Part shown: positions 24,411-32,526 of the stretch, in pieces
How positions within the stretch are numbered: the stretch's first letter is position 1
How the letters are laid out: the number at the start of each line of letters is the position of its first letter
Origin: Streptomyces sp. AC558_RSS880
Lineage (GTDB): Bacteria; Actinomycetota; Actinomycetes; Streptomycetales; Streptomycetaceae
Assembly (NCBI RefSeq): GCF_019049255.1
Contig: NZ_JAGMUJ010000040.1
Location: 186,001 to 250,000, forward strand
Direction of reading: 5' to 3'
DNA length: 64,000 bases
Notes under the pieces: generated by a model
Database searches by the model: none
What the model saw: only the letters and a program-made list of their open reading frames with translations
Told to the model about the DNA's origin: nothing
Translations under genes and position numbers: made by a program

Positions 24411-25664
24411 ATGAAGCTGTCCAGACGGAGCCTGCTCGCCACCACCACGGCCGCGGTCGCGGCCGGTGCCGCACCGGCCGCCGCCGCTTCCGGCCCGGCG
24501 ACGCAGGGGGGCGGGCGGGGGCTGCGCACCGGGTTCGAACGGCTCGCCGCGGACGGCTACGCGCTGCTCGACGGGCGGCGCGTGGGCGTGGTCACCAACC
24601 CGACGGGCATCACCCGGGAGGCGCGGCACATCGTCGACGTCATGCACGCCGACGACCGGGTGGCCCTGACCGCCGTCTTCGGACCCGAGCACGGCTTCCG
24701 GGGCACCGCCCAGGCGGGCGGCTCGGAGGGCCGCCACGACGATCCGGCGACCGGTCTGCCCGTCTACGACACGTACCTGAAGAGCGGTCAGGCGCTCGCC
24801 GACGTCTTCACGGCGTCCGGTGTGGACACGGTCGCCTTCGACATCCAGGACGTCGGCGCGCGGTTCTACACGTACATCTGGACACTGTTCGACTGCATGG
24901 AGGCGGCCGCGCTCGCGGGCAAGAGGTTCGTCGTCCTGGACCGGCCGAACCCGGTGACCGGACGGGCCGCGCTGGGCCCGGTGCTGCACAAGGAGTTCGC
25001 GACGTTCGTCGGGCGGCAGCCGATCTCGCAGGCGCACGGGATGACGGTGGCGGAGCTGGCGCTGCTGTTCAACGGGGAGTTCCTGACGGCTCCGGTGCCG
25101 CTGGAGACCGTACGGATGTCGGGCTGGCGGCGGTCGGACTTCCACGACGCCTCCGGGCTGCCGTGGGTGCCGCCGAGCCCGAACATGCCGACGCCGGAGA
25201 CGGCGCTGGTGTACGCGGGGACGTGCCTGTTCGAGGGGACGAACCTGTCGGAGGGGCGCGGGACCACCCGGCCGTTCGAGCTGCTGGGCGCCGAGGGGAT
25301 CGACGGCCGCTGGGCGGAGGGGGCGAACGCGCTGGGGCTCGCGGGCGTGCGCTTCCGGGAGGCGTACTTCGCGCCGACGTTCTCCAAGTTCCAGGGGAGG
25401 ACCATCGGGGGCGTCCAGCTGCACGTGCACGACCGGGAGGCGTTCGACCCGGTGCGGACGGGGATCGGGCTGCTGATCACCGCCAAGCGGTCGTGGAGCG
25501 GTTTCGCCTGGCGTGCGGACCACTGGATCGACAAGCTCACCGGCTCCGCGCGCGTGCGCACCATGATCGACGCGGGCGCGGACACGGACGAGGTGGTGGC
25601 GGGCTGGCAGGAGGAGCTGGCGGCGTTCCGGAGGATGCGGCGGGAGTACCTGCTCTACCGCTGA
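24411..25664 (+). CDS. namZ: Exo-beta-N-acetylmuramidase NamZ family (DUF1343), exported
   Basis: A 417-aa protein with a twin-arginine type leader (KLSRRSLLATTTAAVAAGAAPAAAAS). The DUF1343/NamZ domain follows: GRRVGVVTNPTGITREARHIVDV, FGPEHGFRGTAQAGG, TVAFDIQDVGARFYTYIWTL, and GTNLSEGRGTTRPFELLGAE. Family members remove terminal N-acetylmuramic acid from peptidoglycan fragments, so a role in wall recycling outside the membrane is likely. The ATG has GGAGG at ideal spacing. A clear hairpin plus T-run terminator follows. Confidence 0.9.
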   Translation: MKLSRRSLLATTTAAVAAGAAPAAAASGPATQGGGRGLRTGFERLAADGYALLDGRRVGVVTNPTGITREARHIVDVMHADDRVALTAVFGPEHGFRGTAQAGGSEGRHDDPATGLPVYDTYLKSGQALADVFTASGVDTVAFDIQDVGARFYTYIWTLFDCMEAAALAGKRFVVLDRPNPVTGRAALGPVLHKEFATFVGRQPISQAHGMTVAELALLFNGEFLTAPVPLETVRMSGWRRSDFHDASGLPWVPPSPNMPTPETALVYAGTCLFEGTNLSEGRGTTRPFELLGAEGIDGRWAEGANALGLAGVRFREAYFAPTFSKFQGRTIGGVQLHVHDREAFDPVRTGIGLLITAKRSWSGFAWRADHWIDKLTGSARVRTMIDAGADTDEVVAGWQEELAAFRRMRREYLLYR

Positions 25665-25680
25665 GAGCGGGCGGTACGGG

Positions 25681-25711
25681 ACGGCGGCGGGCGGCGGCCC
25701 GCCGCCGTTTT
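25681..25711 (+). terminator. Intrinsic terminator after namZ
   Basis: ACGGCGGCGGGC at 25681-25692 pairs perfectly with GCCCGCCGCCGT at 25697-25708 around GGCG, followed by a TTTT run. It starts 17 bases after the stop codon and has the textbook form, uncommon in this GC-rich window. Confidence 0.92.
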
Positions 25712-26021
25712 GCGTCGGGTGTGCATATCGGCGGGGTCTTCAGGAACCCGTGGAAGCCGCCGGGAGTTCTCAGGCTGACGAGGAGGGGCCTCTCCCCCGA
25801 GGGGAGGGCACGGAGCGGGTTACCGCCGGTATCCCCGTGTACGACCACAACTGAAGCAGGGATCACGGGAGTTGCCCCGTGAGTCCCCGCGGCCGGCTGA
25901 TGGGGGCCATCGAAAAAAGGATGGAGCCGATTCGCGTGTCGATACGTCTATTCGGCGACGTCCGTTCGACGACGCCGAAGTGACCGGATTACAGGTGCAG
26001 GTGTGACGGAGGTGCAGGACG
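25712..26021. other. Intergenic region upstream of the zinc-ribbon gene
   Basis: About 310 bases with no supported gene. It holds a CTCCCC/GGGGAG hairpin near 25790-25805, a CACGGG/CCCGTG pairing near 25865-25880, and a 20-codon frame at 25921-25983 directly after AAAAAAGG that has no proper ribosome-binding spacing. I looked for known riboswitch cores (TPP, cobalamin, c-di-AMP, glycine) and saw none. Confidence 0.4.
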
Positions 26022-26624
26022 ATGGCCGGTTTCCGGAGTCTGGCGAGACAGGTCCGAGATCCGCGGTGCGATCTGGCGCTGCGGCGCTATTCGCTGCGCA
26101 AGTGCCTTGAGCGGTTCGCTCCTTACGGGCACAGGGCGACCTGGGACCATCTGTGCTCGCGGGCCGGGTTCGATCCCGAGGACCGCTCCGTCGACCCGGC
26201 GCGGCTCGTGGCCGCACTGGAGGAGCTGGAGGAGGCCCGGGCGGTCTGGCTGGGCTATGAGGTGGAGTTCGCCGAGCGCCGCAGGAAGGAGAAGCACGAC
26301 GGGCTGCGCAGGCCGGGCAGTGTGGACGACTGGCACCGGCTGACCTGGGGCGGTTTCGGTGTGGCCTGGTGCGACGACCCGCGGGTGCATCCGCGCGAGC
26401 CGCTGGCCGAGGTGCTGCGGCGGCTGATAGCCGCGCTGGAGCGCGAGCCGGGCACGGCCTGCCCCGTGTGCCGGGGGGAACGGCTCGTGTGGCGCTTCGA
26501 CCTGGACCACGAGCCGTCGACGGGCCCGGTCTGCACGGACTGCGGGATCCTGGTGCCGCGTCCCGTGCTCACCTCCGGAGCCCTGGCGGACGCCCGTAGG
26601 GCGAGGCTGCTGGTGTCGGCCTGA
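26022..26624 (+). CDS. Hypothetical protein with C-terminal zinc ribbon
   Basis: A 200-aa soluble protein not assigned to a named family. Residues ~1-140 are helical and charged (RDPRCDLALRRYSLRKCLERF, VAALEELEEARAVWLGYEVEF). The C-terminal part has two Cys pairs, CPVCRGERLVWRF and PVCTDCGIL, spaced as in a zinc ribbon. GGAGG lies upstream of the ATG. It sits alone between namZ and the RNA ligase gene on the same strand, 358 bases from the latter. A nucleic-acid-binding role would fit a zinc ribbon but is only a guess. Confidence 0.7.
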   Translation: MAGFRSLARQVRDPRCDLALRRYSLRKCLERFAPYGHRATWDHLCSRAGFDPEDRSVDPARLVAALEELEEARAVWLGYEVEFAERRRKEKHDGLRRPGSVDDWHRLTWGGFGVAWCDDPRVHPREPLAEVLRRLIAALEREPGTACPVCRGERLVWRFDLDHEPSTGPVCTDCGILVPRPVLTSGALADARRARLLVSA

Positions 26625-26982
26625 GTGACAGGGAGCGTCGGGGTGCGGGGGTGCGCAGGGGATGCCGCGCCCCCGCTGTCTCCCGCCGGGGAAGACGTGG
26701 GGCCGGGAAGCCGTGGTGCGCGCGGGCCGGCCCGGGCCCGGGGATCGTGCCGAAGGGCCGGAGGCGCCCTCGTCGGCGGGTGCGCGGCGATCGCGACGGC
26801 TGCGGCGCGGGCGGGTGCCGGTCGGCGTGGGCGGTGGACGCCTCGGCCGGGGTGGGCGCGGCGGCGGTCGCCGGAGCGTGGCCGCGGCGACCGTAGCAGG
26901 CGGTAAACCGGTCGTACCAGGGCTTTGTTCCGTGGACAGTCGAGGGCGATGGAACACACCTGAGAGCCCTGGAGCCGTCCCG
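26625..26982. other. Intergenic region upstream of the RNA ligase gene
   Basis: 358 bases without a supported gene. The open frames on both strands here are arginine/alanine-rich and lack ribosome-binding sites. Composition becomes less GC-rich near 26895-26960, where the promoter of the ligase gene would be expected. No palindrome or repeat stands out. Confidence 0.4.
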
Positions 26983-28050
26983 ATGTCGACGCTGCGCGTC
27001 ACCGCCGAAGTCCTGACCGTCCACGAGCACCCGGGCGCCGACGCCCTCGAACTGGCCCAGGTGGGCCTGTACCGGGCCGTCGTCGCCAAGGGTGCGTACC
27101 GCACGGGTGAGGCCGCGGTCTACATCCCCGAGCAGTCCGTGCTGCCGGCCGCGCTGATCGAGGAGCTGGGTCTGACCGGCCGCCTGGCGGGCGGGAACCA
27201 CGACCGGGTCAAGGCGATCCGGCTGCGCGGCGAGCTGTCGCAGGGGCTCGTATGCCGGCCGAAGGCGCTCGCGGACGTCGACCTCGTACGGGCCGCCGCG
27301 GACGGCACCGACTTCGCGGAGCTGCTCGGCATCACCAAGTGGGTGCCGCCCGTCCCGCCGACGATGAGCGGCGAGGTGGAGTCCGCGCCCGAGCTGCTGC
27401 CCTGGGTCGACATCGAGAACATCCAGCGCTACCCGGACATCTTCGCTCCCGGCGAGCCCGTGGTGCTCACGGAGAAGCTGCACGGCACGGCCTGCCTGCT
27501 GACGTACTCCGCCGAGGAGGACCGGGTGTACGTCTCGTCCAAGGGGTTCGGCGCGAAGTCGCTGGCCCTGAAGGAGGACCCGCGCAACCTGTACTGGCGG
27601 GCGGTGCGCGGTCACGGCGTCGCCGAGGCCGCGGCGGACCTCGCCGCACGGCTGGGGGCCCGGCGGGTCGGTGTCTTCGGCGAGGTGTACGGCGCGGGTG
27701 TGCAGGACCTGTCGTACGGCGCGGACGGGCGGCGCGACACCCTCGGGTACGCCGTGTTCGACGTGTCGGCGGAGATCGACGGCCGGGTGCGCTGGCTGGA
27801 CGCGGCGGAACTGCTGGACGGACGGCTGCCGTCGGTGCCCCGGCTGTTCACGGGTCCGTACGACAGTGAGCGGGTGCTGGAGATCGCCAGTGGCCGCGAG
27901 ACGGTCTCCGGGCGGGAGCTGCACCTGCGCGAGGGCGTGGTGATCCGCCCGGCCGTCGAACGCCACAGCCCGGTGACCGGCGGCCGCGCCATAGCGAAGG
28001 CCGTGAGCCCGGCGTATCTGACCCGCAAGGGCGGCACGGAGTACGAGTGA
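26983..28050 (+). CDS. RNA ligase, DRB0094/Rnl5-like, with N-terminal OB domain
   Basis: A 355-aa nucleotidyltransferase. Residues 1-60 form an OB-like fold (VTAEVLTVHEHPGADALELAQVG). The ligase core follows with motif I EKLHGT (nucleophile Lys165), SSKGFGAKSLALKED, motif III GVFGEVYGAGVQDLSYG, motif IV REGVVIRP and motif V AKAVSPAYL. This layout resembles the Deinococcus RNA ligase that seals nicked duplexes with a 3'-OH ribonucleotide. ATG 26983 has GGAG eight bases upstream; the longer open frame to 26662 is not used in my view. No kinase/phosphatase partner or CRISPR gene is nearby, so it is an orphan RNA-repair enzyme. Confidence 0.85.
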   Translation: MSTLRVTAEVLTVHEHPGADALELAQVGLYRAVVAKGAYRTGEAAVYIPEQSVLPAALIEELGLTGRLAGGNHDRVKAIRLRGELSQGLVCRPKALADVDLVRAAADGTDFAELLGITKWVPPVPPTMSGEVESAPELLPWVDIENIQRYPDIFAPGEPVVLTEKLHGTACLLTYSAEEDRVYVSSKGFGAKSLALKEDPRNLYWRAVRGHGVAEAAADLAARLGARRVGVFGEVYGAGVQDLSYGADGRRDTLGYAVFDVSAEIDGRVRWLDAAELLDGRLPSVPRLFTGPYDSERVLEIASGRETVSGRELHLREGVVIRPAVERHSPVTGGRAIAKAVSPAYLTRKGGTEYE

Positions 28051-28054
28051 GCGA

Positions 28055-28087
28055 GGCGGGCGGCGGCCCCGGCGGCTGCCGCCCGCC
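28055..28087. terminator. Hairpin terminator after the RNA ligase gene
   Basis: GGCGGGCGGC at 28055-28064 pairs perfectly with GCCGCCCGCC at 28078-28087; it begins five bases after the stop codon. No T run. Confidence 0.7.
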
Positions 28088-28210
28088 GCCCCCCGCCGGA
28101 CCGCACGAACCGGCCCCCAGCACCACGCTCCCGCACAGCTGCGGGCAGCCGTCCTCACCACTGCGCGGCAGCCGCACCGCCGCAGCCGCGGGCGTGACGC
28201 CCCGTGCAGG

Positions 28211-28690
28211 TCAGCGGCCGCCCTGCCGCCGCCCGCCGTTCTCCGCCAGCAGCCGGGACCCCGTCAGGCGGTCGCCGAAGACGTCGTCCGGGTTGGACAG
28301 GACACAGCTGTCCAGGGAGAGGCAGCCGCAGCCGATGCAGTCCGTGAGGTGGTCGCGCAGGCGGTTGAGCTGTTTGATGCGTTCGTCCAGCTCGGAGCGC
28401 CACGCCTCGGAGAGGTGCGCCCAGTCGTCCCGGGTGGGCGTGCGTTCCTCGGGCAGCTCGGCGAGCGCCTCGCGGATCGTGGCGAGCGGGATGCCGACGC
28501 GCTGGGCGGCGCGGATGAAGGCGACCCGCCGCAGGGTGTCACGGCTGTAGCGGCGCTGGTTGCCCGCGGTGCGGCGGCTGCTGATCAGACCCTTGGACTC
28601 GTAGAAGTGCAGGGCCGAGACGGCGGCGCCGCTGCGCGCGGAGAGCTGGCCGACCGTGAGCTCGTGGATCTTCTCGGGAAGCTGGGGCAC
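28211..28690 (-). CDS. soxR: Redox-sensing MerR-family regulator SoxR
   Basis: A 159-aa [2Fe-2S] regulator. N-terminal MerR helix-turn-helix LTVGQLSARSGAAVSALHFYESKGLISSRRTAGNQRRY, a dimer helix, then the iron-sulfur cluster CIGCGCLSLDSC (C-x2-C-x-C-x5-C). In Streptomyces SoxR is oxidised by endogenous redox-active metabolites and switches on a small regulon. I start at GTG 28690 (PQLPEKIHEL), where homologues begin; the open frame upstream is spurious. No Streptomyces-type SoxR box (CCTCAAG-like) was seen next to the gene. Confidence 0.95.
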   Translation of the reverse strand: MPQLPEKIHELTVGQLSARSGAAVSALHFYESKGLISSRRTAGNQRRYSRDTLRRVAFIRAAQRVGIPLATIREALAELPEERTPTRDDWAHLSEAWRSELDERIKQLNRLRDHLTDCIGCGCLSLDSCVLSNPDDVFGDRLTGSRLLAENGGRRQGGR

Positions 28691-28755
28691 TCCTCGAACC
28701 CTACCCACCCGCCCGGCGGTGGTTGTCGTTGACAGGGATCGCCCGGCACACCATG

Positions 28756-28771
28756 CTAAGCAGTTGCTTAG
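28756..28771. promoter_or_regulatory. TetR-type operator upstream of the MaoC gene
   Basis: CTAAGCA-GT-TGCTTAG is a perfect palindrome with 7-base arms, 49 bases upstream of the MaoC ATG and 65 bases upstream of soxR. An outer CATGC/GCATG pair extends it with a one-base offset. It shares the TNAGC...GCTTA pattern with the site at 29963. Confidence 0.6.
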
Positions 28772-28820
28772 GCATGCGCACACGGATGCGCTGCGACTAC
28801 CTGACGCGAGAGGCCGGGAC

Positions 28821-29282
28821 ATGGCAGAGCCGAGGATCTTCACGTCCGTCGACGACCTGAAGGCGGCGGTGGGCGAGCAGCTGGGACACACCGACTGGCT
28901 GGAGGTCGACCAGAAGAGGATCGACCTGTTCGCCGAGGCCACCGGGGACCACCAGTGGATCCACGTCGACCCGGAGAAGGCCGCGGCGGGGCCGTTCGGG
29001 ACGACCATCGCGCACGGCTACCTGACGCTGTCGCTGCTGCCGCTGTTCGGCCCGCAGCTGATCTCCGTCGAGGGCGTGAAGATGGGCGTCAACTACGGCA
29101 CCAACAAGGTGCGCTTCCCCGCCCCGGTCCCGGTCGGCTCGCGGGTGCGCGCCACCGCGACGATCACCTCCGTCGACGAGGTGCCGGGCGGCGTCCAGGT
29201 GGCCACGGCGTTCACCGTGGAGCGCGAGGGCGGCGACAAGCCGGTGTGCGTGGCCGAGTCGGTGGCCCGGTACTACCTCTGA
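28821..29282 (+). CDS. MaoC-like (R)-specific enoyl-CoA hydratase
   Basis: A 153-aa single hot-dog domain. The hydratase-2 motif is clear: DLFAEATGDHQWIHVDPEKA, with catalytic Asp and His, followed by GPFGTTIAHGYLTLSLLP and NYGTNKVRFPAPVPVGSRVRA. It hydrates trans-2-enoyl-CoA, linking beta-oxidation to hydroxyacyl-CoA. ATG 28821 chosen because homology starts at once (AEPRIFTSVDDLKAAVG). It ends overlapping the convergent TetR gene by ten bases. The palindrome at 28756 suggests TetR control. Confidence 0.92.
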   Translation: MAEPRIFTSVDDLKAAVGEQLGHTDWLEVDQKRIDLFAEATGDHQWIHVDPEKAAAGPFGTTIAHGYLTLSLLPLFGPQLISVEGVKMGVNYGTNKVRFPAPVPVGSRVRATATITSVDEVPGGVQVATAFTVEREGGDKPVCVAESVARYYL

Positions 29283-29917
29283 GCGGGGCCGGTCTTCCCG
29301 GCCCCGACCATCCTGAGCACGAGGTCGGCGTAGAGCGCGCCGACCTCCTCGGGGGTGCGGGGACCGTCGACGTTGAACCAGCGGGCCACGTCGATGCAGA
29401 GGGAGAGCACGGCGAGCGTGGTGCCCTGGACGTCGATGACGTCGAACTCGCCGGAGCGCACGCCCTCCTCGATGATCCCGCGCACCTCGGCGTCGACCTG
29501 CCGGCGCAGCCCGAGGATCTCGGCGCGGGCCTCGGGACCGAGCGAGTCGAGCTCGTACTGCACGACCCTGGCGGTGGTGCGGCCCCCCGCGTGCCAGCGG
29601 ACGAAGGAGCTGACCGCTTCGGCGAGCCGCTCGCCGGGACCGCCCTCGGCGCGGGCCGCCGTGCGCAGGATCGCCACGGCCTTCTCGTGGCCGATCCTGC
29701 TGATGCGGTGGAGCAGCTCTTCCTTGGTCTTGTAGTGGATGTAGAGCGCGGCCGGGCTCATCCCGGCGCGGCTCGCGATGTCGCGGGTCGTCGTGGCGTG
29801 GTAGCCGCGCTCCGCGAACGCCTCCACGGCGGCGAGCAGCAATCGTCGGGCCGCGTCGGGCGTGACCTCACCCCACGGTTGCGCCTCGGCGCCGGCCGGC
29901 TCCTCCGCCGTACTCAT
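29273..29917 (-). CDS. TetR family regulator (fatty acid/acyl-CoA type)
   Basis: A 214-aa regulator. Helix-turn-helix at residues ~22-68: LLLAAVEAFAERGYHATTTRDIASRAGMSPAALYIHYKTKEELL. The C-terminal domain (FVRWHAGGRTTARVVQYELDSL) matches TetR members near acyl-CoA genes. GAGGTGAGCG precedes the ATG. The upstream site 29963-29976 (TGAGCGCTCGCTTA) and the site before the MaoC gene share a half-site, so it probably represses itself and MaoC. Convergent with MaoC. Confidence 0.88.
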   Translation of the reverse strand: MSTAEEPAGAEAQPWGEVTPDAARRLLLAAVEAFAERGYHATTTRDIASRAGMSPAALYIHYKTKEELLHRISRIGHEKAVAILRTAARAEGGPGERLAEAVSSFVRWHAGGRTTARVVQYELDSLGPEARAEILGLRRQVDAEVRGIIEEGVRSGEFDVIDVQGTTLAVLSLCIDVARWFNVDGPRTPEEVGALYADLVLRMVGAGKTGPAQR

Positions 29918-29962
29918 CGCTCACCTCATTCGCTGGCAGGGGTAACACCATACCGGCAAGGG

Positions 29963-29976
29963 TGAGCGCTCGCTTA
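29963..29976. promoter_or_regulatory. TetR-type operator upstream of the TetR gene at 29273
   Basis: TGAGCG-CT-CGCTTA is a palindrome with a single mismatch, 46 bases upstream of the TetR start. Its half-site resembles that at 28756-28771. Confidence 0.55.
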
Positions 29977-29988
29977 GCGCGCCCGTCG

Positions 29989-30276
29989 TCACAGCTTCTG
30001 CAGCGGGTCGTGCTCGGCGAGCAGCTTCTCCAGGCGGGCCTGGTCGACCCGGTTGACGATCTGCCCGGCTTCCTGGCGGTCGCGGATGACCTTGGCCAGG
30101 GTGAAGGCGGAGGTGACGAGGTACAGGACGGCGATGCCCAGGAAGGCGCGGACCCAGGCGTCGGTGTCGAGGTTGAAGATGCCGACCGCGGTGGCGCCCA
30201 TGGCCACTCCGAAGGACGCGACGGCCTGGCCGTAGAAGGCGGCCGTGCTCTGCTGCTTGACCGGTGTGTCGCTCAT
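29989..30276 (-). CDS. YiaA/YiaB-type small membrane protein
   Basis: A 95-aa protein with two membrane helices (TAAFYGQAVASFGVAMGATAVGIFNL and AFLGIAVLYLVTSAFTLAKVI), then a charged tail ending in LEKLLAEHDPLQKL. This is the YiaAB inner-membrane layout. I start at ATG 30276 (SDTPVKQQST), twelve codons inside the open frame, because the longer N-terminus is low-complexity. No strong ribosome-binding site is visible. It lies between a TetR and an acyl-CoA dehydrogenase gene; function unknown. Confidence 0.75.
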   Translation of the reverse strand: MSDTPVKQQSTAAFYGQAVASFGVAMGATAVGIFNLDTDAWVRAFLGIAVLYLVTSAFTLAKVIRDRQEAGQIVNRVDQARLEKLLAEHDPLQKL

Positions 30277-30336
30277 GGGGACAAGGGTCGGCGGATGTGG
30301 CCGCGGCCACATCCGCTCAGCTACTCAGACGCGTAC

Positions 30337-31488
30337 TCAGAACGCCGAGACCCCGGTCAGCGCACGGCCGATGACCAGTTTCTGGATCTGGCTGGTGCCC
30401 TCGTAGAGGGTCATCACACGCGCGTCGCGCAGGAGCTTGCCGGCCGGGTACTCGTCGATGTAGCCGTAGCCGCCGAAGACCTGCAGGGCGTTGTTGGCGG
30501 CGCGGACGGCCGCCTCCGAGGCGAAGAGCTTGGCCTTGGAGGACTCGACGGCGAAGGACCGGCCCCGGTCGATCAGATCGGCCACCCGCCAGGTCAGCAG
30601 CCGGGCCGCGTCGACGTCCACGGCGATGTCGCTGATCAGCTCCTGGACGAGCTGGTGACGGGCGATGGGCTTCCCGAACTGCTCCCGCTCCCCCGCGTAC
30701 CGCACGGCCGCGTCCAGGGCGGCCTGCGCTATGCCGACGCAGCCGGCCGCGACCGACATCCGGCCCTTGGCGAGGGCGGACATGGCGACCGAGAAGCCCT
30801 TGCCCTCCTCGCCCAGCATCGCGGAGGCGGGCACGCGCACGTCCTCGAGGACCAGTTCGGCGGTGGCCTGGCCACGCAGGCCGAGCTTGCCGTGGACGGG
30901 GCGGCGGGTCAGGCCCGGGGTGTCCGTGGGGACGAGGAAGGCGGAGACGCCCTTGTGGCCGGGGGCGTCGGTGGAGCGGGCGAAGAGCAGGACGACGTCG
31001 GCCCAGGTGCCGTTGGTGATGAACATCTTGGTGCCGTTGACGACGTAGTCGTCGCCGTCGCGGACCGCGCGGGTGGTGAGGTTGCCGGCGTCGGAGCCGG
31101 TGCCCGGCTCGGTCAGGCCGAAGCAGCCGACGTACTCCCCGGAGGTGAGGCCCGGCAGCCAGGCGCGCTTGTGCTCCTCGCTCCCCCAGGCGGCGATCGT
31201 CTTGGCGACCAGGCCGAGGGAGACGGAGACGATGCCGCGCACGGACGAGTCGCCGCGGCCCAGTTCCTCGGTGACCAGGCAGTACGCGAGATGGTCGCCG
31301 CCGCTGCCGCCGTACTCCTCGTCGATCGTCAGCCCCAGGAAGCCGACCTCGCCGAGCTTCTTCACGATGCCGCGGTCGACCTCCTCGGCGCGGTCCCAGG
31401 CGGTGGCGTGGGGCGCGACCTCGCGCTCCACGAAGTCCCGGGCGAGCCGGCGGACGGCCTCCTGCTCCTCGCTGAGCTCCAGGTTCAT
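30337..31488 (-). CDS. Acyl-CoA dehydrogenase
   Basis: A 383-aa FAD enzyme with all standard elements: LRRLARDFVEREVAPHATAWDR near the N-terminus (here VRRLARDFVEREVAP), CFGLTEPGTGSDAGNL, TKMFITNGTWADVV, QVFGGYGYIDEYPAGKLLRDARV, and the catalytic Glu in MTLYEGTSQIQKL. It oxidises a short- or branched-chain acyl-CoA to the enoyl-CoA, passing electrons to ETF. Divergent from a TetR gene with an operator between them; that TetR probably controls it. Confidence 0.93.
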   Translation of the reverse strand: MNLELSEEQEAVRRLARDFVEREVAPHATAWDRAEEVDRGIVKKLGEVGFLGLTIDEEYGGSGGDHLAYCLVTEELGRGDSSVRGIVSVSLGLVAKTIAAWGSEEHKRAWLPGLTSGEYVGCFGLTEPGTGSDAGNLTTRAVRDGDDYVVNGTKMFITNGTWADVVLLFARSTDAPGHKGVSAFLVPTDTPGLTRRPVHGKLGLRGQATAELVLEDVRVPASAMLGEEGKGFSVAMSALAKGRMSVAAGCVGIAQAALDAAVRYAGEREQFGKPIARHQLVQELISDIAVDVDAARLLTWRVADLIDRGRSFAVESSKAKLFASEAAVRAANNALQVFGGYGYIDEYPAGKLLRDARVMTLYEGTSQIQKLVIGRALTGVSAF

Positions 31489-31548
31489 ACCGAGTCACCC
31501 CATGTGAGATCCACGTGCCGCGCACGTCCGGAAGACCGTGCACATTTA

Positions 31549-31565
31549 AATTAGCACTGCTAGTT
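31549..31565. promoter_or_regulatory. TetR-type operator shared by the acyl-CoA dehydrogenase and TetR genes
   Basis: AATTAGCACTGCTAGTT contains the perfect palindrome TAGCA-C-TGCTA. It lies 61 bases upstream of the dehydrogenase and 28 bases upstream of the TetR start. Its reverse complement matches 13 of 17 bases of the site at 37234. Confidence 0.65.
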
Positions 31566-31592
31566 TCCTGTCGCGGTCCTACTATGTGCGCC

Positions 31593-32234
31593 ATGGCCCG
31601 ACCGCGCAAGCCCTTGCTCAGCACCGACCGGATCGTCGGTACGGCCCGTGCGCTGGTGGACACGGAGGGCCTCGCGGCCGTCTCCACGCGCCGGCTCGCC
31701 GCGGAACTGGGGGTGAGCGGACCCTCGCTCTACAACCACTTCCGCACCAAGGACGAGATCCTGGAGGCGGTGGCCGACTCGGTGAGCGCGCTGGTCGACC
31801 TGTCGATGTTCGAGGACGGCCGGGACTGGCGGACCGCGCTGCACGACTGGGCGGTCTCCTACCGGGCCGCGCTGCGCGACCACCCGAACATCGTCCCGGT
31901 CCTGGCCCGCGGTCCGGGCCGCCGCCCGGCGGCGCTGCGGCTGGCCGACGCGGTCTACGGCGCGATGGTCGAGGCCGGCTGGCCGCCCGCGCAGGCCACC
32001 TCCATCGGCGCGCTGATGCGCTACTTCATCATGGGCTCCGCGCTCGGCTCCTTCGCGGGCGGATTCGTGGACGACGCCGGCGCCTACGACCCCGCCGACT
32101 ACCCGCACCTCGGGCAGGCCCATCTGCTCGCCGAGCAGCAGGAGAAGGTCGACGAGCGGGCCTTCGAGGCGGGGCTCACGGCGCTGCTGGACGGGCTGAC
32201 GCTCCAGTACGAGCAGGTGCGGGCCGACGCCTAG
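31593..32234 (+). CDS. TetR family regulator
   Basis: A 213-aa regulator with a TetR helix-turn-helix at residues 10-55 (LSTDRIVGTARALVDTEGLAAVSTRRLAAELGVSGPSLYNHFRTKDEIL) and a C-terminal domain of the tetracycline-repressor type (DWAVSYRAALRDHPNIVPVLARGPGRRPAALRLADAVYGAMVEAGWPPAQA). ATG 31593 (ARPRKPLLST) is chosen; the earlier open frame crosses the operator. Operators at 31549 and 37234 suggest it controls itself, the divergent acyl-CoA dehydrogenase, and the aldehyde/alcohol dehydrogenase pair. Confidence 0.9.
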   Translation: MARPRKPLLSTDRIVGTARALVDTEGLAAVSTRRLAAELGVSGPSLYNHFRTKDEILEAVADSVSALVDLSMFEDGRDWRTALHDWAVSYRAALRDHPNIVPVLARGPGRRPAALRLADAVYGAMVEAGWPPAQATSIGALMRYFIMGSALGSFAGGFVDDAGAYDPADYPHLGQAHLLAEQQEKVDERAFEAGLTALLDGLTLQYEQVRADA

Positions 32235-32526
32235 GACGCGTCCGGCCGGTCGGGTGACCGCTTCACGTCCAAGCCGTTGTCATGGACACGTTGCGGGGTG
32301 GTCCGGCGGACGCGGAGCGGGAACCGCTGCGGCCGCTCCCGCCCGTCGGCAACGGGCGTTGCGGGCGACCACCCCCGGTCGTCACCGGCGGGCAGCCCCG
32401 TGCAACCCTCACAGCCCGTCGCACGTCAGAGACATCACGACGGGGTGAGGACCTCCGCACGGCCGGACCACGGGAATGGCATACGATGCGATCCTCATTA
32501 AGATCACATAAGAGGATGTACACGTC

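Noticed and set aside
25741..25920. Possible riboswitch before the zinc-ribbon gene
   Set aside because: Several hairpins occur, but I could not match any conserved riboswitch core, and the downstream gene has no metabolite link.
25921..25983. A 20-codon frame beginning MEPIRVSIRLFGDV
   Set aside because: AAAAAAGG directly abuts the ATG, leaving no usable spacing, and nothing supports translation; noted only in the gap entry.
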